Part shown: piece after piece, positions 34,104-43,438 of the stretch | Numbering within the stretch: the stretch's first letter is position 1 | Layout of the letters: each line of letters opens with the position of its first letter | NCBI GenBank assembly: GCA_041751095.1 | Contig: JBGSYC010000062.1 | Coordinates: forward strand, 1-64,000 | Direction: 5' to 3' | Source: JADCRZ01 sp041751095 | Lineage (GTDB): Bacteria; Bacteroidota; Bacteroidia; Chitinophagales; Chitinophagaceae | Length of the DNA: 64,000 bases | The notes under the pieces: generated by a model | Database searches by the model: none | Seen by the model: the letters and a program-made list of their open reading frames with translations, nothing else | What the model was told of the DNA's origin: nothing | Translations under genes and position numbers: made by a program

Positions 34104-34907
34104 CTATCGGGAAAGATGCCGCTTCACCCTTTTTACAAATGCCTGATATATTCCACCGTCAAATTGTAAACGCCGGTCGGTTGTCCAGACGATGGCTTTT
34201 GGATGGGTAACATGGTACAACCTTTTTCTGAAGGAATCCCTTAGCTTGAGCCCTAACCATCCGTCTTCATTGGCTCCCGGCGGGTGGTCAAATCCGTGCA
34301 CCTTTAAACCTTCCTCCTTTCTGAAAGCCGAATTGAACCCGTAAACATTAACCGCCTCCTCCCTGAATTTCTTATTTATCCATTTGGAGAAATCGGAGAT
34401 ATATTCGTAGGCAAAATAAATCCAACGGGAAGAGCCCTTCGTCGGGATAAAAGCAAAGCTGCCATAGACCAATACAATGCTTTCATTGGACAAAGGCTGT
34501 ACCATCAGGTCAATCCAGTCCGGAGGATATATGGTGTCGGCATCTGCGTTGAGGATCAGCTTTCCTTTTGCAGCCTTTAGCCCGGCGTTCCTCGCAGGCG
34601 TTATGCCCTGGGCTTTTTCTTCGATACAGGTGGCGCCGGCAGCAACCGCGAGCTCTCTTGTAGCATCTGCCGAGTTATTATCGACAACTATAATCTCCAC
34701 TTTTTTTTTGGTAGAGGCCGCCGATAAAGATGACAGTGTCTGAAGTATGCTTTCCTCTTCATTGTAAGCCGGTATAATAACAGACACGTCAGGAGTTAGA
34801 GAGCTCAGCTTTTTAATTCTCGTATGGATATCTTCTAAATTTTTAATCAGCTTTTCTTTAGGCTGATGGTGTTGCCGGACAAATTGCGGTATAGCAACGG
34901 GACGCAT
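34104..34907 (-). CDS. Glycosyltransferase family 2
   Basis: A 267-residue GT-A enzyme. The core shows VSVIIPAYNEEESI for the nucleotide, the VVDNNSADAT block, the metal-binding DAD in LNADADTIYPPDW, and GANEDGWLGLKLRDS as the acceptor-side acidic motif. There are no clear transmembrane helices. The N-terminal 40 residues are an unusual basic extension. It converges on the GT-C gene, separated by about 50 bases that hold a small hairpin (AGGTT-GCG-AACCT at 34074-34086). The sugar it transfers is unknown. Confidence 0.87.
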   Translation of the reverse strand: MRPVAIPQFVRQHHQPKEKLIKNLEDIHTRIKKLSSLTPDVSVIIPAYNEEESILQTLSSLSAASTKKKVEIIVVDNNSADATRELAVAAGATCIEEKAQGITPARNAGLKAAKGKLILNADADTIYPPDWIDLMVQPLSNESIVLVYGSFAFIPTKGSSRWIYFAYEYISDFSKWINKKFREEAVNVYGFNSAFRKEEGLKVHGFDHPPGANEDGWLGLKLRDSFRKRLYHVTHPKAIVWTTDRRLQFDGGIYQAFVKRVKRHLSR

Positions 34908-35047
34908 AGATGCTTAGGGTTTCTTTAATTTACCAGCCATTACCAGTTAACTATACTATATTAGGGATTCTATATCATAACGTTTTTACAAATCATTATC
35001 AGTAGATTTATAACTGCGCCGAAATTTACCTGATCAGTTATTTTTGT

Positions 35048-37171
35048 TTGCAAATAAAAGCCATTTCCACTTCTTTCAACATATTATCAAGCCCGGTAGA
35101 ATATTTAAAAGGTGTTGGCCCTTTACGTGCGGACCTCCTGAAAAAGGAACTGGGCATTTTCACCTTTAAAGATCTGCTGGAATTGTTCCCCTACCGGCAT
35201 ATCGACAAAACGCAGGTGAAGCTGATCAGGGAAATTACGCCCGAAACAGATTTTATTCAAATTGCGGGCAGGCTTACCAGTTTAGAGATCATCGGTGAAC
35301 GCCAGGGCAGACGGCTGGTGGGAGAGATAAAGGACTCTTCCGGGACGCTTGAGCTGGTATGGTTTCAGGGCATAAGCTGGGTGCATAAAAATTTGCAGCC
35401 GGGGAGTGATTACCTTGTTTATGGCCGGGCAGGTTTTTACATGGGTGCGCCGCAGATAACACATCCCGAAATAGAAATATTTAATGATCAGCAGGCGGGC
35501 AAAAGTTTTCTTGATCCTGTTTATCCAGCTACCGAAAAATTGAAATCAAAAGGACTCGGTGGACGGCAAATAGCGAAGTTTACAGCTGCCTTGTTCACGG
35601 TGGTGCAAAAACAGCATTTGCCGGAAAACCTGCCACGTGACATACTGGAGGAGTTAAAACTGGTTGAGCGGTTCCAGGCTTATCAGCAGATACACTTCCC
35701 CCCGGATAACGAGGCTTACCAGAGGGCTGTAAACCGGTTGAAGTTTGAGGAGCTTTTTCTTGCCCAGGTGCGGTTGGGCATGATTAAGTCGCATAGGCAC
35801 CGGTTTTCAAGAGGCGTAATTTTTAGCCAGGTCGGTGAATTATTCAATACCTTTTATTCACGGTGGTTACCGTTTAGCCTCACCGGAGCTCAGAAAAGAG
35901 TGTTGAAAGAAATCAGAAGTGACACTGCCAGTGGCAGGCAGATGAACCGGTTGCTGCAAGGCGACGTTGGAAGCGGTAAAACCATCGTTGCCCTGCTTTG
36001 TATGCTGCTTGCAGTAGACAATGGCTTCCAGTGTTGTATGATGGCGCCTACAGAAATTCTCGCACATCAGCATTTCACCAGCATCTGTGAGCTGCTAAAA
36101 GAAATGCCGGTAAATGTAAAATTACTCACCGGATCTTCAAAAGCAAAATGGCGGAAGGAAGTTCTTCAGATGGTGGAAGAGGGGTCTTTACATATCCTGA
36201 TTGGAACCCATGCAGTAATAGAAGACACCGTTAAATTTAAAAACCTCGGGATAGCCATTGTTGATGAGCAGCACCGGTTCGGCGTAGCCCAAAGAGCAAA
36301 GCTGTGGGAAAAAGCGGATGTTTCTCCACACGTGCTTGTAATGACGGCAACGCCCATACCCAGGACGCTGGCGATGACTGCCTATGGAGACCTTGACTAT
36401 AGTGTGATGGATGAATTGCCGCCTGGTCGTTTACCGGTCACCACCGTGCACAGATACGAAGACAGGCGGCCCCAGGTTATGGATTTCATTAAAGAAGAAA
36501 TTTCGAAAGGAAGGCAGGCCTATATTATTTTTCCGCTGATAGAGGAATCGGAAAAAATGGATTATGAAAATCTGATGAAAGGTTATGATAATATAAAGGC
36601 GTATTTCCCTGAACCGAAATACTGGATCAGTATGGTTCATGGTAAACAAAAGAGCGATATCAAGGCAACGAACATGCAACGGTTTGTTAATCATGATACG
36701 CACATCATGGTTTCAACAACTGTGATTGAAGTAGGCGTGAATGTTCCTAATGCCACCGTTATGGTGATTGAAAGCGCGGAAAAATTCGGCCTTTCTCAAT
36801 TACATCAGCTAAGAGGGAGGGTAGGGAGGGGAGGTGATAAAAGTTTTTGCATATTATTAACAGGGCGTAAATTAACCAATGAAGCAAGGGAACGGTTAAG
36901 GATCATGTGTTCCACAAATGATGGATTTAAAATTGCTGAGAAAGACCTTGAGCTTCGCGGACCAGGAGATATTGAAGGTACCCGCCAAAGCGGAATACTT
37001 AATTTCAGGCTGGCAAGTCTAATCCATGATAAACAACTGCTTGATATTTCAAAAGAAACGGCCCGACGTATTTTAGACAAGGATCCGGATCTTAATTTAC
37101 CCGGGAATTTGGCGCTTAAAGAATACATTCATTCGCTAAAAGGGAAAATGGCCTGGAGTAAAATATCGTAA
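35048..37171 (+). CDS. recG: ATP-dependent DNA helicase RecG
   Basis: RecG remodels stalled replication forks and Holliday junctions. The 707-residue protein has the N-terminal wedge domain (VEYLKGVGPLRADLL start), Walker A GDVGSGKT near 300, the DEQH box in IVDEQHRFG, MTATPIPRTLAM, and the C-terminal QLHQLRGRVGRG plus the GPGDIEGTRQSG motif. Length is normal. The frame has no ATG before the conserved domain; the best start is TTG at 35048. A TAnnTTTG match (TATTTTTG at 35039-35046) overlaps this point, so the true start is uncertain. Confidence 0.95.
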   Translation: MQIKAISTSFNILSSPVEYLKGVGPLRADLLKKELGIFTFKDLLELFPYRHIDKTQVKLIREITPETDFIQIAGRLTSLEIIGERQGRRLVGEIKDSSGTLELVWFQGISWVHKNLQPGSDYLVYGRAGFYMGAPQITHPEIEIFNDQQAGKSFLDPVYPATEKLKSKGLGGRQIAKFTAALFTVVQKQHLPENLPRDILEELKLVERFQAYQQIHFPPDNEAYQRAVNRLKFEELFLAQVRLGMIKSHRHRFSRGVIFSQVGELFNTFYSRWLPFSLTGAQKRVLKEIRSDTASGRQMNRLLQGDVGSGKTIVALLCMLLAVDNGFQCCMMAPTEILAHQHFTSICELLKEMPVNVKLLTGSSKAKWRKEVLQMVEEGSLHILIGTHAVIEDTVKFKNLGIAIVDEQHRFGVAQRAKLWEKADVSPHVLVMTATPIPRTLAMTAYGDLDYSVMDELPPGRLPVTTVHRYEDRRPQVMDFIKEEISKGRQAYIIFPLIEESEKMDYENLMKGYDNIKAYFPEPKYWISMVHGKQKSDIKATNMQRFVNHDTHIMVSTTVIEVGVNVPNATVMVIESAEKFGLSQLHQLRGRVGRGGDKSFCILLTGRKLTNEARERLRIMCSTNDGFKIAEKDLELRGPGDIEGTRQSGILNFRLASLIHDKQLLDISKETARRILDKDPDLNLPGNLALKEYIHSLKGKMAWSKIS

Positions 37172-37213
37172 AATATTTTCCGGTTGAGAATCGTTAGAAT
37201 ACTGTAAATTGTA

Positions 37214-40200
37214 ATGAAGACTTTGATGAATAAATTATCCATACTACTTATTTGTTTTTTCCTTGCAACACTTCCTGTCATAGCTCAAAGCGATATTAAT
37301 GCGCTTGAGTTTATTGAAAACAAAGGCCAGTGGAACAAAGACATTTCTTTTAAAGGAGTTCTAACCAACGGTGCTTTTTTTTTGCGGAAAACCGGGTTTA
37401 CTGTTGTTCAGCATAATAACGAAGACCTGGCAAGAATTGCTGATCTCGCACATGCCGATAAGCCTCACAAGCCAAACACACCCGTATTTGAACATCTGGC
37501 AGGAAGTAAAACGCCCGCAGGAGGTTCACCGGAAAATGGTGGCAAAGAAATTCTTCGTTCCCATTCATACGATATGGATTTCGTCGGCGGGAATCCGGCA
37601 GCAGAAATTGTTCCCGATAATATTCAACCAGGCTATAATAATTATTTTCTCGGAACCGATTCTTCAGAGTGGGCCGGTAATTGCCGGATTTTCCAGGCAG
37701 TCACCTATAAGAATATTTATCCAGGTATTGATGTGAAATATTACAGCGAGTCAGGAAATCTTAAATACGAATTCATCGTTCACCCGGGAGGCGACCCATC
37801 GAAAATTGCAATGAAGTTTGAGGGCGTGGACAAGCTGAGCATCAAAAACAATGAGCTCATTATTAAAACCTCTGTCGGCGAGGTGAAAGAATTGTATCCA
37901 TTTACTTATCAGTTCGTGGACACCGAGCGCAGAAAGATCGATTGCAGGTATGAGGTAAATGGGAATGTAGTCAGTTTTCGTATCAGGAACTTTTCCAGAG
38001 AATCAACGCTCGTCATTGATCCTACGTTGATATTTGCATCTTTGTCTGGCAGTACTGCCGACAACTGGGGATATACGGCTACGTACGGCATAAACGGCAC
38101 TTTCTATGCCGGTGGTGTTGTATTTAATACCGGTTTTCCAACCTCTCCCGGTGCTTTCCAGACAACGTATGCCTCCGGCGTAGGGGAATCTAATTTCTGG
38201 AACATGGGTATTATGAAGTTTAGCTCAAACGGAAGCCAAAGGCTGTATGCAACTTACCTTGGAGGCAGCAGCAAAGATCAACCGCATAGCTTATTCGCGG
38301 ATCAGCAGGGCAACCTTGTCATTGCCGGAAGAACGACTTCTGCAAACTATCCGGTTTCCCCAAATGGTACCTTTGGTCAGCAGGGAGGTTGGGATATTGT
38401 AGTTACAAAGCTGACTTCTGCCGGAAACGCTTTGATAGGATCTGTACGCGTTGGCGGTGCCGGCGATGATGGGTTTAATACCGCCGATAGTCATACCTCC
38501 GGTCCGCGCGACCTGATCAACAACTACGGCGACGATGCGAGGAGTGAGGTTATACTCGATGGCGCCAACAACATTTACCTTACCTCATGTACACAGTCAA
38601 AGAATTTTTATACAACACCCAACGCAGTTCAAAGAACATTGGGCGGAGTACAGGATGCCATTGTGTTAAAGGTAAACCCCGGATGTACTTCGGTGACTTA
38701 CAGCTCTTACCTCGGTGGAGACGGATATGACGCGGGATTTGTGTTGTCAATCAACCCTTCTACGAGTGATGTGTATGTAGCCGGCGGAACCGCAAGTAAC
38801 AATTTTCCAGGCAACAAGGCGGGGTCTTACCAGCCGGCATACAGCGGCGGCAGGAGTGATGGTTTTATTTCAGTATTTTCAAACGATTTTGCAACGCTGA
38901 AACAAAGTACGTACATGGGTACCCCCGGCACCGATGTGGTTTTTGGCATTCAGTTCGACAGGAATAATTTCCCGTATATCATGGGCATTACTACCGGAAA
39001 CTGGCCGGTGATAAATGTGGCATATAGCAATCCAAACTCCAAACAGTATATATCCAAACTTAAAAAAGACCTTTCCGGATTTGAATATTCCACTGTTTTT
39101 GGCACAGGATCGGCGAATCCCAATATTTCCCCTGTAGCTTTCCTGGTAGACCGGTGTGAAAATGTATATGTATCAGGCTGGGGTAAAGACATCATAGGCA
39201 AGTACCTTTTAGATCCGATCGCCGGCATGCCGGTAACCCGCGACGCGCTAAAGTCAGTGCCTGATGAATCTGATTTTTATTTTATCGTTATCCAGAGAAA
39301 CGCTACAAAGCTGCTTTATGGCACTTTTTATGGCCAGAACGGAGGCCTCGGCGAGCATGTGGATGGAGGCACAAGCCGTTTTGACCAGAATGGCGTGATC
39401 TACCAGGCAATTTGCGCAAATTGTGTCGCGGGCAGTGGCGTTAAACCACAATGGCCCGTAACACCAGGCGCATGGTGTTGCGCCGGTGGGCGCACTCCGT
39501 CTACGGGAAGCGGACAGTGTAATATGGCAGCCCTGAAAATCGCCTTTAATTATGCGGGTGTAGGAGTGGCTGTCAGGCCTTACATCAATGCTGTTTATGA
39601 TTCAACCGGATGCGTGCCGCTCAGAGTGACTTTCAGGGATTCCATCCTAAATGCTCAGAGTTATGAATGGAATTTTGGTGATGGGAGCCCGGAAGTTAAA
39701 ACGGATAGTTTCGAGATTTCACATGTATACAATAATGTGGGGTCATTCCGTGTCCGTTTGATCGCTATCGACTCTGCCACCTGCAACATCAGGGATACTT
39801 CCTATACAACGATTATCGTGCGGAACGACCTTGCTACACTTGACTTTAACCCGGTTAAGCTGCCTCCCTGCGAATCGCTTACCTACCGCTTTGATAATTT
39901 ATCAACCCCCCCTCCGGGTAAACCCTTCCAGGGCCAGAGCTTTATCTGGGACTTTGGCGATCGTACCCGGGTGGTTGCAGGACCGGGCAGTGTAACACAC
40001 ACATACCGGTCTGCCGGCACCTATAAAGTACGGCTGATCCTTTCGGATACGATTTATTGTAATGAACTGGATTCCCTGGAAAAAGAGCTCCGCATTTCAC
40101 CACTGGTTAAGGCACAATTCGAAACTCCTGGCACGGGCTGTGCTCCTTATGAGGCCGTGTTCAAGAATACTTCGCTGGCAGGGCAGACCTTTACGTGGGA

Positions 40201-40873
40201 TTTTGGAGATGGAAGTACTTCAGCCAGTATCAATCCTTCACATCTGTACACAACTCCGGGTACTTATACCGTAAAGCTGAAAGCCGTTGACCCGAATACC
40301 TGCAACGTGATTGATTCCACTACTCGTACTATTGTGGTTCAGCCGATACCAACGGCGCTCTTTACTGTAACGCCAACCGAGCCTGTGGAAAATACCCCGC
40401 ACACGTTTACGAATAGTTCTTCGCCTGATGCCACCCGGTTCAAGTGGGTTTTTGGTGACGGAGATACACTGGTAACAACCAGCCGGGCAAACATCGATCA
40501 TCAATATAATGCTACCGGTACTTTTAACGCGTGCCTTATAGCATTCAACGGGATAGGTTGTTCCGACACTGTTTGTATTCCCGTCAGGACGATCGTAGTT
40601 CCAAGGCTGGATATACCAAACGCCTTTACTCCGCTTGGCCCTGTTCAGGCAAGTAAGATTTTCGTAAGAGGGTTTGCAGTCGGTAAAATGCGATTCACGA
40701 TTTATAACCGTCTTGGACAAAAAGTGTTTGAATCAACGGACATCAACCAGGGATGGGATGGGAGGTTCAAGGGCACAGTGCAACCGATGGACGTTTACGC
40801 GTATACGTTAGACATCGAGTTCACGGATGGCACCCGTACAACCAAAAAGGGAGATATTACGTTAATCAGGTGA
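37214..40873 (+). CDS. Large secreted PKD/SBBP-repeat protein with T9SS type B sorting domain
   Basis: A 1219-residue exported protein. After a signal peptide (ending near VIAQ) comes the FIENKGQW block of the DUF7948 domain (to about 280), then SBBP-type beta-propeller repeats with YLGG and SDGFI motifs (about 290-790), four PKD domains recognisable by W-x-FGDG signatures (about 820-1130), and the gliding-motility-associated C-terminal domain (IPNAFTPLG ... IYNRLGQKVFES ... GWDGRFKG ... KKGDITLIR). That last domain sends it through the type IX system to the cell surface. A PorP/SprF-family gene follows after 62 bases, the usual partner for type B cargo. An adhesin or gliding-related role is likely. 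Confidence 0.9.
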   Translation: MKTLMNKLSILLICFFLATLPVIAQSDINALEFIENKGQWNKDISFKGVLTNGAFFLRKTGFTVVQHNNEDLARIADLAHADKPHKPNTPVFEHLAGSKTPAGGSPENGGKEILRSHSYDMDFVGGNPAAEIVPDNIQPGYNNYFLGTDSSEWAGNCRIFQAVTYKNIYPGIDVKYYSESGNLKYEFIVHPGGDPSKIAMKFEGVDKLSIKNNELIIKTSVGEVKELYPFTYQFVDTERRKIDCRYEVNGNVVSFRIRNFSRESTLVIDPTLIFASLSGSTADNWGYTATYGINGTFYAGGVVFNTGFPTSPGAFQTTYASGVGESNFWNMGIMKFSSNGSQRLYATYLGGSSKDQPHSLFADQQGNLVIAGRTTSANYPVSPNGTFGQQGGWDIVVTKLTSAGNALIGSVRVGGAGDDGFNTADSHTSGPRDLINNYGDDARSEVILDGANNIYLTSCTQSKNFYTTPNAVQRTLGGVQDAIVLKVNPGCTSVTYSSYLGGDGYDAGFVLSINPSTSDVYVAGGTASNNFPGNKAGSYQPAYSGGRSDGFISVFSNDFATLKQSTYMGTPGTDVVFGIQFDRNNFPYIMGITTGNWPVINVAYSNPNSKQYISKLKKDLSGFEYSTVFGTGSANPNISPVAFLVDRCENVYVSGWGKDIIGKYLLDPIAGMPVTRDALKSVPDESDFYFIVIQRNATKLLYGTFYGQNGGLGEHVDGGTSRFDQNGVIYQAICANCVAGSGVKPQWPVTPGAWCCAGGRTPSTGSGQCNMAALKIAFNYAGVGVAVRPYINAVYDSTGCVPLRVTFRDSILNAQSYEWNFGDGSPEVKTDSFEISHVYNNVGSFRVRLIAIDSATCNIRDTSYTTIIVRNDLATLDFNPVKLPPCESLTYRFDNLSTPPPGKPFQGQSFIWDFGDRTRVVAGPGSVTHTYRSAGTYKVRLILSDTIYCNELDSLEKELRISPLVKAQFETPGTGCAPYEAVFKNTSLAGQTFTWDFGDGSTSASINPSHLYTTPGTYTVKLKAVDPNTCNVIDSTTRTIVVQPIPTALFTVTPTEPVENTPHTFTNSSSPDATRFKWVFGDGDTLVTTSRANIDHQYNATGTFNACLIAFNGIGCSDTVCIPVRTIVVPRLDIPNAFTPLGPVQASKIFVRGFAVGKMRFTIYNRLGQKVFESTDINQGWDGRFKGTVQPMDVYAYTLDIEFTDGTRTTKKGDITLIR

Positions 40874-40935
40874 CAACTGATGATTCATTTATGGAATGGT
40901 AATAATCATTTGTAATTAAAGAAACCGGATAGAGG

Positions 40936-42036
40936 ATGAGAAAGAAAAAATACAGGCTGCTTTCTGTCAGCCGTTGCAAAATAAAACCTGATGGGCGGAT
41001 TATTATAAAAAGCGGCGCCTTGCTTTTTGCCCTGGTATTTTTTACCTCCCAGTTTGTTTCGTCACAGGATCTTCACTTTTCACAGTGGTTTAATTCTCCG
41101 TTGACCACCAATCCTGCCAATACCGGTTTTATTCCGGATGCTGACTACCGCATAGGCGCTAATTTCAGGAACCAATATAACAACGTGTTATCGGTACCCT
41201 ATAAAACCGTCAGCATCTACGGAGATGCACAGATTCTTCGTGACCGCCTTGAAAATGCGTGGTTAGGTGTCGGTGGGGTGATATTAAGAGATGCTGCCGG
41301 TGCCGGTAACTTAACGTCAACAAAGGTATACGGATCCCTCGCTTACCACCAGATGCTGGGATTCAGCAGCTTGCTTACCGCCGGTTTCAATGTTGGATGG
41401 GCTAATAAAAGAGTAGACCCCAGCCGTCTGAAATTTCCTGACCAGTTTAATAAAACTACCGGGTTTTTTGATGCCGGTATTCCAAGTAGCGTTGTTTTAA
41501 ATACAACCAGCACAAGTTACCTCGACCTGCAGGTTGGAATGAATTATGCATATTTTCCTACAGACAAATTGTATGTGAACGGAGGTCTGTCTGTTCACCA
41601 CTTTAACCGTCCGAAAGAAACATTTTTTAGCAGCGATACATCGGGGTTCGACAATCGCCTGGCTCCCCGGTACATCGGGTTTTTCAATGCCAGCGTTAAG
41701 ATGAATGACATGCTTATCCTTAACCCGATGGCTTATTACAGCCTGCAGGCAGAGGCATCGGAGTTAGTAGGCGGTATGAGCCTGAACTATAATCTTTCAG
41801 GAGATGGAACAACACAGTTGCTGGGAGGAATTTTCTACCGGAGCTCGGATGCCTTTATTCCGATGCTTGGTTTTCAATGGAGTAATTTCAGGATGACCTT
41901 TACATACGACGTTACTGCCTCTAATCTTGGAAATTACAACAACCGCCGCGGCGCGGTAGAGTTTTCCCTCGTAAAACACGGGTTTTTCAGCCAGCTTACC
42001 GGAACGAACAGACAATCGCTGTGCCCTACTTTTTGA
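40936..42036 (+). CDS. PorP/SprF family type IX secretion membrane protein
   Basis: A 366-residue outer-membrane barrel of the PorP/SprF family. The mature start is SQDLHFSQWFNSPLTTNPANTGF, the family's most conserved block, and the protein ends in the typical LCPTF. SprF-like proteins are needed to secrete or attach the T9SS type B protein encoded beside them. It follows the PKD protein gene and is in turn followed by a beta-barrel gene. The signal peptide is preceded by an unusually long basic start (about 30 residues), so a later start may be used, though no good ATG was seen. Confidence 0.92.
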   Translation: MRKKKYRLLSVSRCKIKPDGRIIIKSGALLFALVFFTSQFVSSQDLHFSQWFNSPLTTNPANTGFIPDADYRIGANFRNQYNNVLSVPYKTVSIYGDAQILRDRLENAWLGVGGVILRDAAGAGNLTSTKVYGSLAYHQMLGFSSLLTAGFNVGWANKRVDPSRLKFPDQFNKTTGFFDAGIPSSVVLNTTSTSYLDLQVGMNYAYFPTDKLYVNGGLSVHHFNRPKETFFSSDTSGFDNRLAPRYIGFFNASVKMNDMLILNPMAYYSLQAEASELVGGMSLNYNLSGDGTTQLLGGIFYRSSDAFIPMLGFQWSNFRMTFTYDVTASNLGNYNNRRGAVEFSLVKHGFFSQLTGTNRQSLCPTF

Positions 42037-42089
42037 TCTTGCTGATCGTTTAACTGTTTATTCCGGCTATTAAGGTTTAAATATTTGCT

Positions 42090-42665
42090 ATGATAAAGTA
42101 TATGTTTTTATTGGTGTTGACCAGTTTTGCAGGTTTCGGTTGTTTATACGCGCAGGACGATGAGCCGTCGGATGTAAAAGGCTTTGATAAAAGCAAATTA
42201 TTCTTCGGCGGAAATTTCGGCTTAAGTTTTGGGGATTATACGGTGATAAACGTTTCTCCTCAGGTTGGCTATCGCTTCAACAGGTATTTTGCTGCAGGAA
42301 CGGGCGTAAACCTTATCTACTCAAGTATCAGGTTCCGTGATTATAACGGGAATTCAAATTATAAGGCTGCGTCCGGCGTAACGGGGGTGAATATTTTCGG
42401 ACGTGTTTATCCTATTCAACAAATCCTTTTGCAGGTACAGCCCGAGATGAATTACACGTGGGGCAGATATAAATTTTACAATGGAGAACCCGACGTGAAG
42501 CTGGATGGCAAGTTTGTACCTTCCCTGCTGCTGGGTGGTGGCGCAGTAATTCCCGCAGGAAGAGGAGCGTTTGTTGCTATGGTGCAGTTCGATGTACTTA
42601 ACAGGGAGAGGAACCCGTATGGCAACAGGCCGATCTATAATTTTGGGTATAATGTGGGATTTTAG
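42090..42665 (+). CDS. Predicted outer membrane beta-barrel protein
   Basis: A 191-residue protein with a signal peptide ending near LYAQ and then alternating strands rich in glycine and aromatic residues (FFGGNFGLSFGDYTVINVSPQVGYRFN), ending in a terminal aromatic residue (VGF), as outer-membrane barrels do. It is similar in shape to small OmpX/OmpW-type barrels of Bacteroidota. It lies 53 bases after the PorP/SprF gene and may form the third gene of that unit. The role is unknown. Confidence 0.78.
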   Translation: MIKYMFLLVLTSFAGFGCLYAQDDEPSDVKGFDKSKLFFGGNFGLSFGDYTVINVSPQVGYRFNRYFAAGTGVNLIYSSIRFRDYNGNSNYKAASGVTGVNIFGRVYPIQQILLQVQPEMNYTWGRYKFYNGEPDVKLDGKFVPSLLLGGGAVIPAGRGAFVAMVQFDVLNRERNPYGNRPIYNFGYNVGF

Positions 42666-42764
42666 TCTGTAAAGCCGGCTACGAAGTGACCGTTTATAAC
42701 GACCCAATCGGGCACGTGCTAACACCATACATCTCTGAACGGTTCGGCTCCGGTTGTATTCCTG

Positions 42765-43304
42765 CTATTCGATCTTATTAAAGATCTCAATAGGCGTAGC
42801 GCAGAAACTTACACGGTCTTCCCAGGGTTCATATAAAAACCCCTCCTTCTCCATAAGCTTAATGTGCAAAAAAAGGTTATTGTAAAAGCCGCCGGTATTA
42901 AGGAAATATATTTTTTTGTCATGGATCTTTAGCTGGTTCCAGGTAAGCATTTCGAATAGTTCATCCAGCGTCCCTATTCCTCCGGGGAGGATGATGGCTG
43001 CATCGCACATATCGTACATTAGTTTTTTGCGCGAGTGCATATCCGGAACAACAGCAAGCTCCGTTAATCCGTCATGCTGGTGTTCCCAATCCACAAGGAT
43101 CTTGGGAATGATGCCCATAACGGTTCCTTTATACTGGATGACGGAATTGGCAATGATACCCATGAGCCCTTTACGGCCGCCTCCATAAACCAGCCTGATA
43201 TTTAGTACCGCGAGTAACCGGCCCAACTCGGCAGCGTGCTGGGAAAACAAGGGATTATTCCCGTTGCGGGAACCACAGAAAACAGCTACCGATTCAATTT
43301 TCAT
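42765..43304 (-). CDS. LOG family (TIGR00730) nucleotide phosphoribohydrolase
   Basis: A 179-residue Rossmann-fold protein with the family signature PGGIGTLDELFEMLTW and the SRNG segment near the start. Plant and bacterial relatives release cytokinin base and ribose 5-phosphate from the riboside monophosphate; many bacterial ones cleave AMP-like nucleotides (established for characterised relatives). The catalytic arginine-glutamate region is intact. The gene converges on the beta-barrel gene and is divergent from the symporter. Confidence 0.9.
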   Translation of the reverse strand: MKIESVAVFCGSRNGNNPLFSQHAAELGRLLAVLNIRLVYGGGRKGLMGIIANSVIQYKGTVMGIIPKILVDWEHQHDGLTELAVVPDMHSRKKLMYDMCDAAIILPGGIGTLDELFEMLTWNQLKIHDKKIYFLNTGGFYNNLFLHIKLMEKEGFLYEPWEDRVSFCATPIEIFNKIE

Positions 43305-43438
43305 AAGTACTCATTTTCTAACAGCAAGGTCTGGAACAGACAGATCCTTACAGACTTACCAGAACCTTGTCGACAAATTTGAGGAAAGTTTTTCTACCTT
43401 CAGCAGGAATTATATTTTTAATGATCAAATACGACTGA

